From a bacterium (GTDB taxonomy: Bacteria > Zhuqueibacterota > QNDG01 > JAFGCO01): a stretch of DNA of 35,452 nt. The DNA is taken from NCBI GenBank assembly GCA_016932575.1, contig JAFGCO010000053.1, forward strand, positions 1 through 35,452. Reading direction: 5' to 3'. Shown here piece by piece: positions 26,039 to 34,816 of this stretch. Within the stretch, counting starts at the first letter, position 1; each line of letters opens with the position of its first letter. The notes beneath the pieces are model-generated. The model saw only the letters and a program-made list of their open reading frames with translations. It did not search any database and had not been told where the DNA came from. The position numbers and the translations under genes were made by a program.

Positions 26039-26141
26039 CCCCCTTGTCAGGGGGATAAACCCCCTACCAGCTTCGCTGGATCCCCCTTGTCAGGGGGATA
26101 AACCCCCTACCAGCTTCGCTGGATCCCCCTTGTCAGGGGGA
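26039..26141 (+). repeat. 43-bp tandem repeat, two full units and one partial, each with two hairpins
   Basis: Units at 26039-26081 and 26082-26124 appear identical; a third is cut after 17 bases (26125-26141). Each unit holds CCCCCT-TGTC-AGGGGG (6-bp stem), a CCCCCT block that can also pair with AGGGGG, and CCAGC-TTC-GCTGG. There are no spacers, so this is not a CRISPR array. It resembles a REP/MITE-like intergenic element. Confidence 0.75.
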
Positions 26142-26378
26142 CGGGATTCGGACCGGGAAGGGCTATGACATATTTCCCCGGTTTGTCCCCGGAATATTTC
26201 AAAAAGCACAGATCACAAGCAATAGCCTGCCTTTTGAAAATCCTTTATATCCCTAATAATTTCAGTACATTAAATATATTTTTAAATTCGAGCTTGAACA
26301 AGTCTGCCCCAGAGGCATAGTTTATGCAGTAATTTCATTAATTGTATAGAGTTAACTGGAAGTCTCAAGTCCGTCATC
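26142..26378. other. Non-coding remainder of the 748-base spacer
   Basis: Past the tandem repeats the sequence becomes AT-rich with no credible reading frame or RNA gene. A short imperfect hairpin around 26170-26197 (ATATTTCC with GGAATAT) is the only structure seen. It separates two genes for secreted proteins. Confidence 0.5.
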
Positions 26379-26406
26379 TTAAATTGGGGGTTCCTGTTTT
26401 TATACT
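26379..26406 (+). promoter_or_regulatory. Possible promoter of the second secreted protein
   Basis: TTAAAT (26379-26384), 16 bases, then TATACT (26401-26406), about 40 bases before ATG 26446. The -10 element is good and the -35 is weak. Confidence 0.35.
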
Positions 26407-26445
26407 AGAAAAAGAGGATGAAGCGTTTTTATGAAAGGAAGAACC

Positions 26446-27852
26446 ATGCGAACGATTCATTTTTATCCATGGATGATGATATTATTAATCATGATCAGCC
26501 GCTCTTTTTATGCACAGACCTTTATCCCGGAATCCGTGACCGACCAGACATCCACGGCGCCCCTTTCAAATCCGACACCCAGCAGCTATCAGCCCCGGTA
26601 TATCAGCGGATTCGGGACTGACGATGCCTTTACCATCTTTTATGAAGACCGGGACAACGGCGGTCTGATTTCCCATGTGACAACCACAACCGGTCCCACG
26701 GGCTTCCCTGCATCGGGCACGGCCACCAATATCACCGACACGCATTTCTGCGTGAAAGACTGGCCGATCACCATCGATGAGGTCGAATACGCCTACCGCG
26801 GTTGGGGAGCCGTCGGCAACAACACCACCCATAAATTTTATGTGTCTGATGATATGAGCACATGGACCGAGGTTACGGAATTCACAATCCCCAATGCGGC
26901 TTCATTTACGGATGCACGGGGATGGGTTTATTACGGATTTCATGATGTGATTTTACTGAACGGCACCTATTATGCTTTTGGTGAATCCAATCAGAGCCAG
27001 ACAATGATTCTTCGAAGTGCAAACGCCGATACCGTTTGGGAGGCTTTTGATTCGATCGGGGGATCACAGAGTTCCGACGGCCCCTTGCAGTTAAGAACAG
27101 GGATCACAGCGGGCTGGACCCCTTCGGGCAATTTCCTCGATCTCGGATACGACCGCGGTTATGCAAAGGTCCATGTGGACCCGACAGATTCCTACTTCTA
27201 TCTGGCGATCAATACTGCGGCCAAATCCAGTTTATCCGATTCAGAACTTGAAACAGCTTTTATTAATCCGGATAACTGGACCTGGCACGACAACACCACC
27301 GGTGCTGCGGCCAACCCCATTCTGTCGACAACTGCGGAACATGATTTGCGGGAATGCTGGGTGGTCCCCAATTCGGACCCGGATTCGAACTGGGTGATTG
27401 TTTATGACGCGGATTTCGGATCCGGGGACGGGGGCAATGCACTGGGATATGCCCTGCTGGAGCCGCCGGTTCCGGGAGTCATAGCATCGATCAAGGTATG
27501 GTTCGAAGGCCCGTATACGGCAGGCGCTGATTCCATGAAAACGTATCTTTACGACAGCAGTTATATTCCCAAAACATCCCCGTATATCGACGAACGGATC
27601 GTGGATACGGTGCCCCCGAATGTGGTGGACTGGGTGCTTGTGGAATTGCGATCCAATGCCGATTCGGATACAGTGGCCCAAAAATCCTTCTTTTTAAGAA
27701 AGGACGGCTATGTTGTGGACGAGGACGGAACCACGACGGAGCTGGAAATTGAGGGAGTCACGAGCGGAGACTATTATATTGTGGTCCGGCACCGGAACCA
27801 TCTGGCCATCATGAGCGATGTACCGCAAAGCCTGTCCAATGAGGATGAATAA
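26446..27852 (+). CDS. Secreted protein of unknown function, likely 3'-truncated
   Basis: The 468-residue product has a signal peptide (RTIHFYPWMMILLIMISRSF before YAQ). The next roughly 320 residues are rich in aromatic, Asp and Gly residues and look like a beta-propeller (for example FTIFYEDRDNGGLISHVTTT and ILLNGTYYAFGESNQSQT), loosely recalling glycoside-hydrolase-type five-blade propellers. No catalytic triad is claimed. Residues about 350-465 (IKVWFEGPYTAGADSMKTYL, VVDWVLVELRSNADSD, GDYYIVVRHRNHLAIMS) match a domain that, from memory, precedes dockerin-like or sorting modules in FCB secreted proteins. Here it stops at SLSNEDE with no sorting tail. ATG 26446 is preferred over 26431 because AAAGGAAG lies just upstream. 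Confidence 0.7.
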   Translation: MRTIHFYPWMMILLIMISRSFYAQTFIPESVTDQTSTAPLSNPTPSSYQPRYISGFGTDDAFTIFYEDRDNGGLISHVTTTTGPTGFPASGTATNITDTHFCVKDWPITIDEVEYAYRGWGAVGNNTTHKFYVSDDMSTWTEVTEFTIPNAASFTDARGWVYYGFHDVILLNGTYYAFGESNQSQTMILRSANADTVWEAFDSIGGSQSSDGPLQLRTGITAGWTPSGNFLDLGYDRGYAKVHVDPTDSYFYLAINTAAKSSLSDSELETAFINPDNWTWHDNTTGAAANPILSTTAEHDLRECWVVPNSDPDSNWVIVYDADFGSGDGGNALGYALLEPPVPGVIASIKVWFEGPYTAGADSMKTYLYDSSYIPKTSPYIDERIVDTVPPNVVDWVLVELRSNADSDTVAQKSFFLRKDGYVVDEDGTTTELEIEGVTSGDYYIVVRHRNHLAIMSDVPQSLSNEDE

Positions 27853-27916
27853 AAAATAAGCTTCGGTCAATTCGGATTTTTAATGCGGAGATTTTCCGAT
27901 TGCCAGGCAGCCCGTC

Positions 27917-27947
27917 CCCGCCAAATAGAATGGCGGGCAGGCCTGCC
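27917..27947. repeat. Palindromic element in the convergent gap
   Basis: CCCGCCA (27917-27923) pairs with TGGCGGG (27931-27937) around AATAGAA, directly followed by the 12-base perfect palindrome GGCAGGCCTGCC (27936-27947). The GC-rich element sits between convergent genes (stops at 27852 and 28008). It has no T tract on either strand, so it fits a dispersed palindromic repeat better than a normal terminator. Confidence 0.5.
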
Positions 27948-28007
27948 AAAAAGGAAAAGCGATAAGCTGGAGGGTTGATGTTTAAAACATCGTACCTTTT
28001 AGGGCAA

Positions 28008-30710
28008 TTATGACAAGGCACTGTCTCTGGCGGTGGCAGTTGACTTTCTTGGAACTGACCGGACCATCTGTCCGGCACACCAGGGAAACAAACTGGCGGC
28101 GAGGATCAGCAGCCAGCCCCGAAATCCCGGATTGCTGACCTTTAAAACCGATGACAGTCCGGGTACAAACACGGCGCCTAAAAGCAGGACCATACAGATC
28201 ACAATCGCACCCCACACCATCGGATTTCCAGAGATCTCGTTTTTCAAAAATTTAGAACCCCGGTCGCGCATATTAAAAACATGCCATAACTGATTGAATC
28301 CCAGGGTTAAAAATGAAACAGATACGGCCCGCCCATGATCCATCCTGAATATCATGAGTGAGACAGCCAGCGCCCCCAGCACGGATATTGTCATTAACAA
28401 TCCGAAACCGAAAATATCCATCCACTGTCTGCGTCCCAAAATGGCCTCCGCAGGGGGCCTGGGGGGGTGTTTCATGATAGTCGGATCGCCTTCTCCCACA
28501 CTCAGCGCCAGGGCCGGGAACACGTCTGTCACGAGATTGAGATACAGGATTTGCAGGGGAAGGATGGGAAGCGGCGCATTGGCGATGGAAGCGATGCCCA
28601 CCGCAAGCACTTCGCTGACATTGCATGAGAGCAGAAACTGCACGGCTTTTCGTATATTGCCGAAAATAATGCGCCCCTCTCTGATGGCTTTGATGATCGT
28701 CGCAAAGGCATCGTCTTTTAAAACCATGTCAGCCGCTTCCTGGGCCACCTGTGTGCCGCGCAGTCCCATGGCCACGCCGATATCCGCCTTTTTCAGAGCG
28801 GGGGCATCATTGACTCCGTCTCCGGTCATGGCCACAATATCACCTTTCTGCTGGCGGAGCGCGATCAGATCCAGCTTTTGCTTTGGAGTGACCCTGGCAA
28901 AGATCGGCACATCCAGTAATTCCGATTTTTCCTGTTCAGACATGGACTCCACTGGTTTCATATTGGTGCTGTGCAGCACCTTACCGGATGTTCCGCGGGT
29001 CAGTCCGACCGCGTTTCCAATGTTTTTTGCAGTCACGGGTTGGTCCCCGGTAACCATAATCACCTGTATCCCGGCCTGATGGCAGGCGGCTACGGCGTCT
29101 TTTACATCCTCCCGTGGAGGATCCAGAAGACCCAGGAGACCGATAAAAACAGCATCCTGATAAGGATCGTCTTCTGTCGACCGGGTTTTTTTCATCGCCA
29201 AGGCCAGAACTCGTAATCCCCGCTCTCCCAAAGACGTATTGGTTTTCAGCCATTGTTGTTTTTCTTTTTGATGAAAAGGAACCGGTCCCCTGTCCGACCA
29301 AATACGGGTACAATCGTTAAGTACCGCTTCGATGGCCCCTTTGATTGAGACGCGATATCCATGGTCAAACCGGTTGAAAGTCGCCATGCGTTTCGATTCT
29401 GAGTCAAAGGCATCCTCTCGTTCTTCGGAATGATTCAGGCGGAACGCTTCAATGTCCATACCTGCTGTACGGGCGGTCTGAAGCATCGCGATTTCAAGGG
29501 GATCGCCGACTGCTCCGGATTCCCTGTCAGCCGGATTTGCCGGGAGCGAGGCGTTGTTGCACAGGATACTGATTTCCAGGGCTGTTTTCAAATTCGGTTC
29601 GAGCGTTTTTATCGGTTGTCCGTTTTTATAGAAAACATCACGCTGAATCTCTATATTGCCGGAAGGCAAAATCCATTGAGACACGGTCATTCGGTTTTCC
29701 GTTAATGTGCCGGTTTTGTCTGTGAAAATGACCGTCGTGGCGCCGAGCGTTTCGACGGCAGAAAGTTTTCGAATCAGGGCATTTTGCCTGGCCATCCGGA
29801 ACATGCCCCGCGCCAGGGCAATGGTCGCTACAACAGGCAGACCTTCGGGAATGGCGGCCACAGCCAGTGCAATGGCGGTTTCGATCATCAGAAAAGGGTG
29901 TTTTCCGGCAGTCATTCCTGAAATGGCCACAACAAAGGCGATCATCAGGGTAATCCAGACCAGACTCTGGCCCATTTTATTGAGCCGTCTTTCGAGAGGG
30001 GTGCTTTCTTTTTCGGCACGCTGAATCATCGAGGCAATTTTTCCGAGTTCCGTGTTCATGCCTGTGGCAACCACAATGGCTTCGCCCGATCCCCGGGTCA
30101 GGGCAGTGCCTTTGTAAATCATGTTTCTACGTTCGGCCAAAGGCACAGCAGCGTTCAGGATATCCGGAGATTTGCTGACAGGAGCCGACTCGCCGGTCAA
30201 TGCCGATTCATCTGCCTGCAGCTTCGAGCAGGTCACGAGGCGCATGTCTGCGCCGACCAGGTCTCCGCCCTCCAGAATGACGATGTCTCCCGGAACCAGT
30301 TCTTCCACCGGCAATTCCCGAACATGACCCTCACGCCTGACCCTGACAGAAACGCCTCCCAGTCTTTTCAGTGCTTCCATGGAGCGCACGGCCCGGATTT
30401 CCGTGATAAATCCGATCAGTGTGTTGATCACAATGACCGCCAGAATCGCAATACCCTCCATGGCTTCGTGAAATATAAATGCCGCAGCAGCCGCTCCGAG
30501 AAGCAGAAATACAATCAGGCCTTTTAATTGATTCCAGAGAATGATCCAGATGCTTTCGGGCCGGGATTCCTGAAGCCGGTTGGGGCCATAGATGCTGCGC
30601 TGTTCAGCGATTTGCGCTTCGGCGAGTCCTTGGGTCTTATCGACATTCCACTGTTTCAACAGATCATCTGCATCAATCATCCAGGGTTTATCATTTGGAT
30701 TGGATATCAT
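28008..30710 (-). CDS. P2-type cation-transporting ATPase, probably Ca2+
   Basis: The 900-residue pump has an N-terminal cation-ATPase domain (about 10-75), the actuator motif TGES (172-175), M4 IPEGLP (287-292), the phosphorylated Asp331 in DKTGT, KGAIE in the nucleotide domain, MTGDQPVT, and GDGVNDAPAL in the P domain. M5 has SCNVSEV and M6 has NLVTDVFPALAL. With the M4 glutamate, these keep the Asn, Glu, Asn, Thr and Asp positions used for calcium binding in SERCA-type pumps. This favours P2A Ca2+ export or uptake, though Mn2+ or Na+ cannot be excluded. ATG 30710 is assumed; the ribosome-binding site is weak, and Met11 is an alternative start. The promoter is at 30751-30779. Confidence 0.92.
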   Translation of the reverse strand: MISNPNDKPWMIDADDLLKQWNVDKTQGLAEAQIAEQRSIYGPNRLQESRPESIWIILWNQLKGLIVFLLLGAAAAAFIFHEAMEGIAILAVIVINTLIGFITEIRAVRSMEALKRLGGVSVRVRREGHVRELPVEELVPGDIVILEGGDLVGADMRLVTCSKLQADESALTGESAPVSKSPDILNAAVPLAERRNMIYKGTALTRGSGEAIVVATGMNTELGKIASMIQRAEKESTPLERRLNKMGQSLVWITLMIAFVVAISGMTAGKHPFLMIETAIALAVAAIPEGLPVVATIALARGMFRMARQNALIRKLSAVETLGATTVIFTDKTGTLTENRMTVSQWILPSGNIEIQRDVFYKNGQPIKTLEPNLKTALEISILCNNASLPANPADRESGAVGDPLEIAMLQTARTAGMDIEAFRLNHSEEREDAFDSESKRMATFNRFDHGYRVSIKGAIEAVLNDCTRIWSDRGPVPFHQKEKQQWLKTNTSLGERGLRVLALAMKKTRSTEDDPYQDAVFIGLLGLLDPPREDVKDAVAACHQAGIQVIMVTGDQPVTAKNIGNAVGLTRGTSGKVLHSTNMKPVESMSEQEKSELLDVPIFARVTPKQKLDLIALRQQKGDIVAMTGDGVNDAPALKKADIGVAMGLRGTQVAQEAADMVLKDDAFATIIKAIREGRIIFGNIRKAVQFLLSCNVSEVLAVGIASIANAPLPILPLQILYLNLVTDVFPALALSVGEGDPTIMKHPPRPPAEAILGRRQWMDIFGFGLLMTISVLGALAVSLMIFRMDHGRAVSVSFLTLGFNQLWHVFNMRDRGSKFLKNEISGNPMVWGAIVICMVLLLGAVFVPGLSSVLKVSNPGFRGWLLILAASLFPWCAGQMVRSVPRKSTATARDSALS

Positions 30711-30750
30711 TTTTTTGCCGGTTTTTTCGTTGGGTTATTGAATTTTTTCA

Positions 30751-30779
30751 AAGATAAGATTTTATCCGATCACAATCAA
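30751..30779 (-). promoter_or_regulatory. Promoter of the P-type ATPase gene
   Basis: The - strand has TTGATT (30779-30774), 17 bases and TATCTT (30756-30751), about 40 bases upstream of ATG 30710. An inverted repeat (30771-30790) overlaps the -35 element. Confidence 0.5.
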
Positions 30780-30790
30780 GACAGATTGTG
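30771..30790. promoter_or_regulatory. Inverted repeat, candidate operator
   Basis: CACAATC (30771-30777), six bases, GATTGTG (30784-30790): a perfect 7+6+7 dyad. It covers the -35 region of the ATPase promoter and lies 19 bases upstream of the -35 of the divergent smc-side promoter. The position is right for a repressor or activator site, but no regulator is known from this window. Confidence 0.4.
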
Positions 30791-30808
30791 TTTTTTGGGA
30801 AAATGTTC

Positions 30809-30837
30809 TTGACATAAATGGCTGAAGTGGGTATATT
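30809..30837 (+). promoter_or_regulatory. Strong sigma70-type promoter upstream of smc
   Basis: TTGACA (30809-30814), 17 bases, TATATT (30832-30837). Transcription would begin near 30844 and run through a roughly 180-base leader, with a terminator, before reaching smc. Confidence 0.75.
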
Positions 30838-30843
30838 TATCAT

Positions 30844-31023
30844 CGCAAATCCACGGATCTTTTGTTGTATCTGTAAAGTTGTGTTCTTATAGATGACAAT
30901 TGAATTGATCAGGGGCTGTCGGTAAAGGGCAATCGGTCAATCTGCCTGACCAGGTCACCCCGTAACGAGTGATTTTTGTCATATCGTGGTGCCCCCTCCT
31001 GGCATGTGAGTGAGGGGTTTTTT
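30844..31023 (+). ncRNA. Candidate structured RNA or attenuated leader upstream of smc
   Basis: The interval is bounded by a near-consensus promoter and a Rho-independent terminator and contains no credible reading frame. Internal pairing includes GGGG with CCCC (30913-30916 and 30957-30960) enclosing GGTCA/TGACC (30935-30939, 30947-30951). ACGA-G-TGA pairs with TCA-TA-TCGT (30965-30988), which can be extended by CACC/GGTG. Size fits a small RNA such as 6S, but no diagnostic 6S, SRP or riboswitch feature was found. It may be an independent RNA or a leader that controls smc by attenuation. Confidence 0.4.
30993..31023 (+). terminator. Rho-independent terminator ahead of smc
   Basis: CCCCTC (30993-30998) pairs with GAGGGG (31012-31017), followed by six T (31018-31023). 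It is 23 bases before ATG 31047, so transcripts reaching smc must read through it or start within it. Confidence 0.7.
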
Positions 31024-31046
31024 CATGCAGGCTTCAGGAACAGTTT

Positions 31047-34000
31047 ATGATTTTATCGAAAGTTTCCATTCACGGATTTAAATCTTTTGCAAAAAAAGAA
31101 GAGCTGAAATTCGACGGCGGCCTGACAGTGATCGTCGGACCCAACGGATGCGGAAAAACCAATGTGGTGGATGCCATTCGCTGGGGTTTGGGAGAACAAC
31201 GCCCCTCGGTGCTCAGGGCCGACCGGATGGACAGTCTCATATTCGGAGGCGCCCAGTCTGCCAAACCCCTGGGTATGGCAGAAGTCAGTTTGATTTTCGA
31301 TAATTCCAGGCATATTCTCCCTATTGACTATAATGAAGTAGCCGTAACCCGGCGGCTTTATCGGTCGGGTGAAAGCGACTATCTTCTGAATAAAAACATT
31401 GTTCGATTAAAGGACATACAGGATCTGTTGATGGATACCGGCATTGGAGCGGATGCCTATTCGGTGATCGAGCTGAAAATGGTCGAGGATATTCTCAGTG
31501 AAAAGGCGGAGGACCGGCGCAAACTCATTGAAGAAGCCGCCGGTGTAACCAAATACAAATACCGGCTCAAAGCGGCCCTGCGAAAACTGGATGCAACCCA
31601 AACCGATTTGCTTCGTGTTAATGACATCATTCAGGAAGTCGACCGGACCGTGCGATCTTTAAAACGTCAGGTAAGCAAAGCGCAGAGATATCAGGAAGTC
31701 CAGGAGGAGCTGAAAGATCTGGAGCTGAATCGCGGCAGTTATCTCTATGATCATCTTCAATCAGAAATAGAACCGCTGCGAAAAGATTTATCTGCTCTTG
31801 TGAATCAGAAAGAGGGCCGGACCACGGAGATATCCAAAGATGAGACTGAACTGGAATCCTACCGGCTTCAGGTAACAGAGAAAGAAAAAGCCCTGATCGA
31901 AGTTCAGGAAGCGCTAAGTGAGATTGTAGAGCGTATTCATCGCCGGGAAGGAGATATCCGAGTGGGCAGGGAACGCACCGCTTCTCTCGAGGACCGTATC
32001 CAGCGATACGTACAAGAGATAGAAACCCTGAACAAACGACTGGATGAACAAAAAACACATCTTGAAATTGCCACGCGGGATCGGGAAGCCCTGCAGGTAA
32101 AAATAACAAGCACAGGACGCATATTTACCAATAAAAAGAAAGAACTGGAAGTATTTCAGCAGGGTCTTAATTTAAAGCGGCTGGAATTGAACCAGCACAA
32201 GAAAAGAATCATCAATTGTCTGGAAGAAACCAATCAGCTAAGCAGTGATGAAACCCAGCTGCGGGCTCAAAATGATGGCAATCGCGGGCGCCTGGAAAGG
32301 CTGGATGAAGAGGATAAGAATTATCATGAAACCATCAATCGCGTTCAGGTTTCTTTGAAAGCGATAGAAGCAGATTGTCAAAAGAAGCGAAAGAAACAGC
32401 AGCAAGTGAAAGCGAACAGAAACAGGATTCAATCTGAGATTGATCTGGTTCGAAAAGCCATAGAATCCCGGAAAGAACAATTTTTCAGGGATCAGGGAGA
32501 ACTGGATTCTCTTCAGAGCCGTCTGGGATTTTTACAGAATCTGATAGAAAGCCGGGAAGGCATGGCCAGTGGTTCCCGGGAACTGATAAAAATGAAAGCC
32601 AAGGGTCTGGTTGGTGTACTTGCGGATTTGGTGGATGTTGCTTCAGAATACCGGCAGGCTGTTGAAACAGGCTTGGGAGAAGCCGCAGGTTATCTCGTTT
32701 TTGATAAAACAGACACAGCAGTAGATGCTTTGGAATATCTCCGTCACCATGATGCAGGTAAAGCGACCATGGTTTCTATGGATTTACTTCAATCCGGCAA
32801 GCATTCTCTCCGTCAGCCCAAAATACCTGCAGATTCGGATGTGATAGGATGGACCAATGACCTGATCACCTGTGATGCACGCTATCGCCCCCTGATGGAT
32901 TATCTGGTGGGTGATTTGCTGCTGGTAAAAAATATAAAGGCCGCCCGCCGTCTTGTGCCTGTATTCAAAGACCATTTTATTCGGCTTGTAACAATGGATG
33001 GAGAGCTGATGACCACGTGGGGATATATCAAGACACGTGAATCTTCGCGGCAAGATACGGGCATGGTCGGCCGGAAGCGGCGTGCTGAAGAATTAACCGG
33101 GCAGATTGATCATATCCGAAAGCGGATACATCAGAGTGAAAAGGAACTCAAGAAAGAGAATGCCCGGCTTGAGTCGATGCAGCTGGAATTACAGAAAGTG
33201 AACACTGCTCTGTCTGATGTCGAGTCAGAATTGATACGGACAGAAAAAGATCGTGACAAATTACAGTTTGAAACAGAGCAGTCGGAATCGGGATTGCTTC
33301 GGAATTCAGATGAAAGAGCCAATCTTTTAAAAGCAATTGAGACGGGGAAAGCGGGTCTTGATAATATTCGGCCCCAGATGGAAGCCTTGCTGGAAGAACG
33401 GGAGAAACTCGAACAAAAGGCCAACCACGTACAGGCTGAAGTCGATCGTCTCGAGAAGGAGGAAGAAGCGCTCGAAGAAGATGTCCATCGGCATAATCTG
33501 GCTGTGGTGAGACTCAATGGCGAAGCCAAAAATCTGGATTATGATATTGACCGATCCAATAAATTGATTGAAGAAATTCAATCCACAATATCGCAGCGAT
33601 CCCGTGAAATCGAAGAAGCCAAAGAAAGTATCGTCCGGTTGAAGGAAGAAACCGAACAATATGAAAAACGCCTCCTGGAAGAGTTCTCAGAAAGGGATGA
33701 AAAGGAAGGGCTGAGGCAGAACCGGGAGAGTGATTATCAGAAGCTTCGTGATGAGCTCACAGAAAAAGAAAAAGAAATCCGTCAGGTGCGCAGAGACCGG
33801 GATGAGGTATCTGAAAAAATTCATCACCTCGAAATGCAGATCAATGATTTGACGCACCGTGCGCAATCCCTGAAAGACAGTATCAGGGAGCGCTATCATG
33901 TGAACATTGAAACACGGACAACCGAAACTGATCTGGATGTGAATGAAACAGGCAAGCAAATTGACATATTAAAACAAAAACTGGATAATATGGGGCCGGT

Positions 34001-34628
34001 TAATTTGCTGGCACTGGAAGAATATGATCAGGAAAAAAAGCGTCTCGATTTTTTAATGCAGCAGCGCGATGATCTTTTATCCGCGGAGCAGACGCTTAAC
34101 GAAACCATTCTGAGGATTAATGAAACCGCCCGGACGCGTTTCAATGATGTTTATCAAAAGGTACGAACGAATTTTCAGGAAATATTCAAAAGGTTTTTCA
34201 GGGGCGGGGATGCTGATCTGCTGCTGCCGGAAAGGGAGGATCCTCTGGAAGCGCGGATAGAAATCAAGGCGCGTCCCGCAGGAAAACAGCTCAGGGACAT
34301 TGATTTGCTGTCTGGCGGTGAAAAAGCGCTGACTGCGATCTCATTATTGTTTGCGCTCTATCTTGTAAAGCCCAGTCCGGTGTGTGTTCTCGATGAGATT
34401 GATGCCCCTCTGGATGACGCCAATGTGCGGCGGTTTACGCGGGTGCTGGAAGAGTTTGCACAAAAAACGCAGTTTATTATTGTGACTCACAATAAAATGA
34501 CCATGCGATGTGCCTCGTCTTTGTATGGTGTAACCATGCAGGAACAGGGTGTATCTAAAATTGTTTCCGTGAAATTCGCAGATGTCGACAACGATACTGG
34601 TCAAATCAGGGCTCAGGCTGCCGGATAA
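31047..34628 (+). CDS. smc: Chromosome partition protein SMC
   Basis: The 1193-residue protein starts MILSKVSIHGFKSFAKKEEL and has Walker A GPNGCGKT (31-38). A long coiled coil (about 165-515) leads to the hinge domain (about 519-665, GVLADLVDVASEYRQAVETG), and a second coiled coil runs about 670-1020. The C-terminal head follows, with LSGGEKAL (about 1088) and Walker B VCVLDEIDAPLDD (about 1112-1124). Length matches bacterial SMC. SMC forms a ring with ScpA and ScpB and compacts and segregates the chromosome. AGGAA (31036-31040) precedes ATG 31047. The next upstream gene is divergent, so smc is apparently monocistronic here. Confidence 0.97.
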   Translation: MILSKVSIHGFKSFAKKEELKFDGGLTVIVGPNGCGKTNVVDAIRWGLGEQRPSVLRADRMDSLIFGGAQSAKPLGMAEVSLIFDNSRHILPIDYNEVAVTRRLYRSGESDYLLNKNIVRLKDIQDLLMDTGIGADAYSVIELKMVEDILSEKAEDRRKLIEEAAGVTKYKYRLKAALRKLDATQTDLLRVNDIIQEVDRTVRSLKRQVSKAQRYQEVQEELKDLELNRGSYLYDHLQSEIEPLRKDLSALVNQKEGRTTEISKDETELESYRLQVTEKEKALIEVQEALSEIVERIHRREGDIRVGRERTASLEDRIQRYVQEIETLNKRLDEQKTHLEIATRDREALQVKITSTGRIFTNKKKELEVFQQGLNLKRLELNQHKKRIINCLEETNQLSSDETQLRAQNDGNRGRLERLDEEDKNYHETINRVQVSLKAIEADCQKKRKKQQQVKANRNRIQSEIDLVRKAIESRKEQFFRDQGELDSLQSRLGFLQNLIESREGMASGSRELIKMKAKGLVGVLADLVDVASEYRQAVETGLGEAAGYLVFDKTDTAVDALEYLRHHDAGKATMVSMDLLQSGKHSLRQPKIPADSDVIGWTNDLITCDARYRPLMDYLVGDLLLVKNIKAARRLVPVFKDHFIRLVTMDGELMTTWGYIKTRESSRQDTGMVGRKRRAEELTGQIDHIRKRIHQSEKELKKENARLESMQLELQKVNTALSDVESELIRTEKDRDKLQFETEQSESGLLRNSDERANLLKAIETGKAGLDNIRPQMEALLEEREKLEQKANHVQAEVDRLEKEEEALEEDVHRHNLAVVRLNGEAKNLDYDIDRSNKLIEEIQSTISQRSREIEEAKESIVRLKEETEQYEKRLLEEFSERDEKEGLRQNRESDYQKLRDELTEKEKEIRQVRRDRDEVSEKIHHLEMQINDLTHRAQSLKDSIRERYHVNIETRTTETDLDVNETGKQIDILKQKLDNMGPVNLLALEEYDQEKKRLDFLMQQRDDLLSAEQTLNETILRINETARTRFNDVYQKVRTNFQEIFKRFFRGGDADLLLPEREDPLEARIEIKARPAGKQLRDIDLLSGGEKALTAISLLFALYLVKPSPVCVLDEIDAPLDDANVRRFTRVLEEFAQKTQFIIVTHNKMTMRCASSLYGVTMQEQGVSKIVSVKFADVDNDTGQIRAQAAG

Positions 34629-34691
34629 TTTTATTGATGCGCAAAAAATGAATACCAATTTAAAAATGATAAGGATTTTGTTAAAAATAGC

Positions 34692-34720
34692 TTGACAATC
34701 AAGGGTTGATATGTTATAAT
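34692..34720 (+). promoter_or_regulatory. Perfect consensus sigma70 promoter of tRNA-fMet
   Basis: TTGACA (34692-34697), 17 bases, TATAAT (34715-34720): exact match in both boxes and spacing, 18 bases before the mature tRNA. Fits a stable RNA gene and indicates a standard housekeeping sigma factor in this organism, unlike the divergent promoter consensus of Bacteroidetes proper. Confidence 0.9.
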
Positions 34721-34737
34721 ATAAATCCGATAAACAC

Positions 34738-34813
<76 letters not shown>

Positions 34814-34816
34814 AAA

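Noticed and set aside
26039-26141. CRISPR array
   Set aside because: The 43-bp units are directly abutting, with no unique spacers and no cas genes.
25938-26168. A 76-codon open frame over the tandem repeats
   Set aside because: It simply translates the palindromic repeat, with a repetitive Pro/Ser/Gly product and no ribosome-binding site.
28354-29079. A 241-codon open frame on the + strand inside the cation ATPase gene
   Set aside because: It lies wholly antisense to conserved P-type ATPase motifs, has a Ser/Pro/Arg-rich composition typical of shadow frames and no ribosome-binding site.
30844-31023. 4.5S/SRP RNA or 6S RNA
   Set aside because: A string like ACCAGGTCA recalls SRP RNA, but the GGAAGGAAGCAG-type apical motif is absent. 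No closing stem with a central bubble as in 6S RNA could be drawn.
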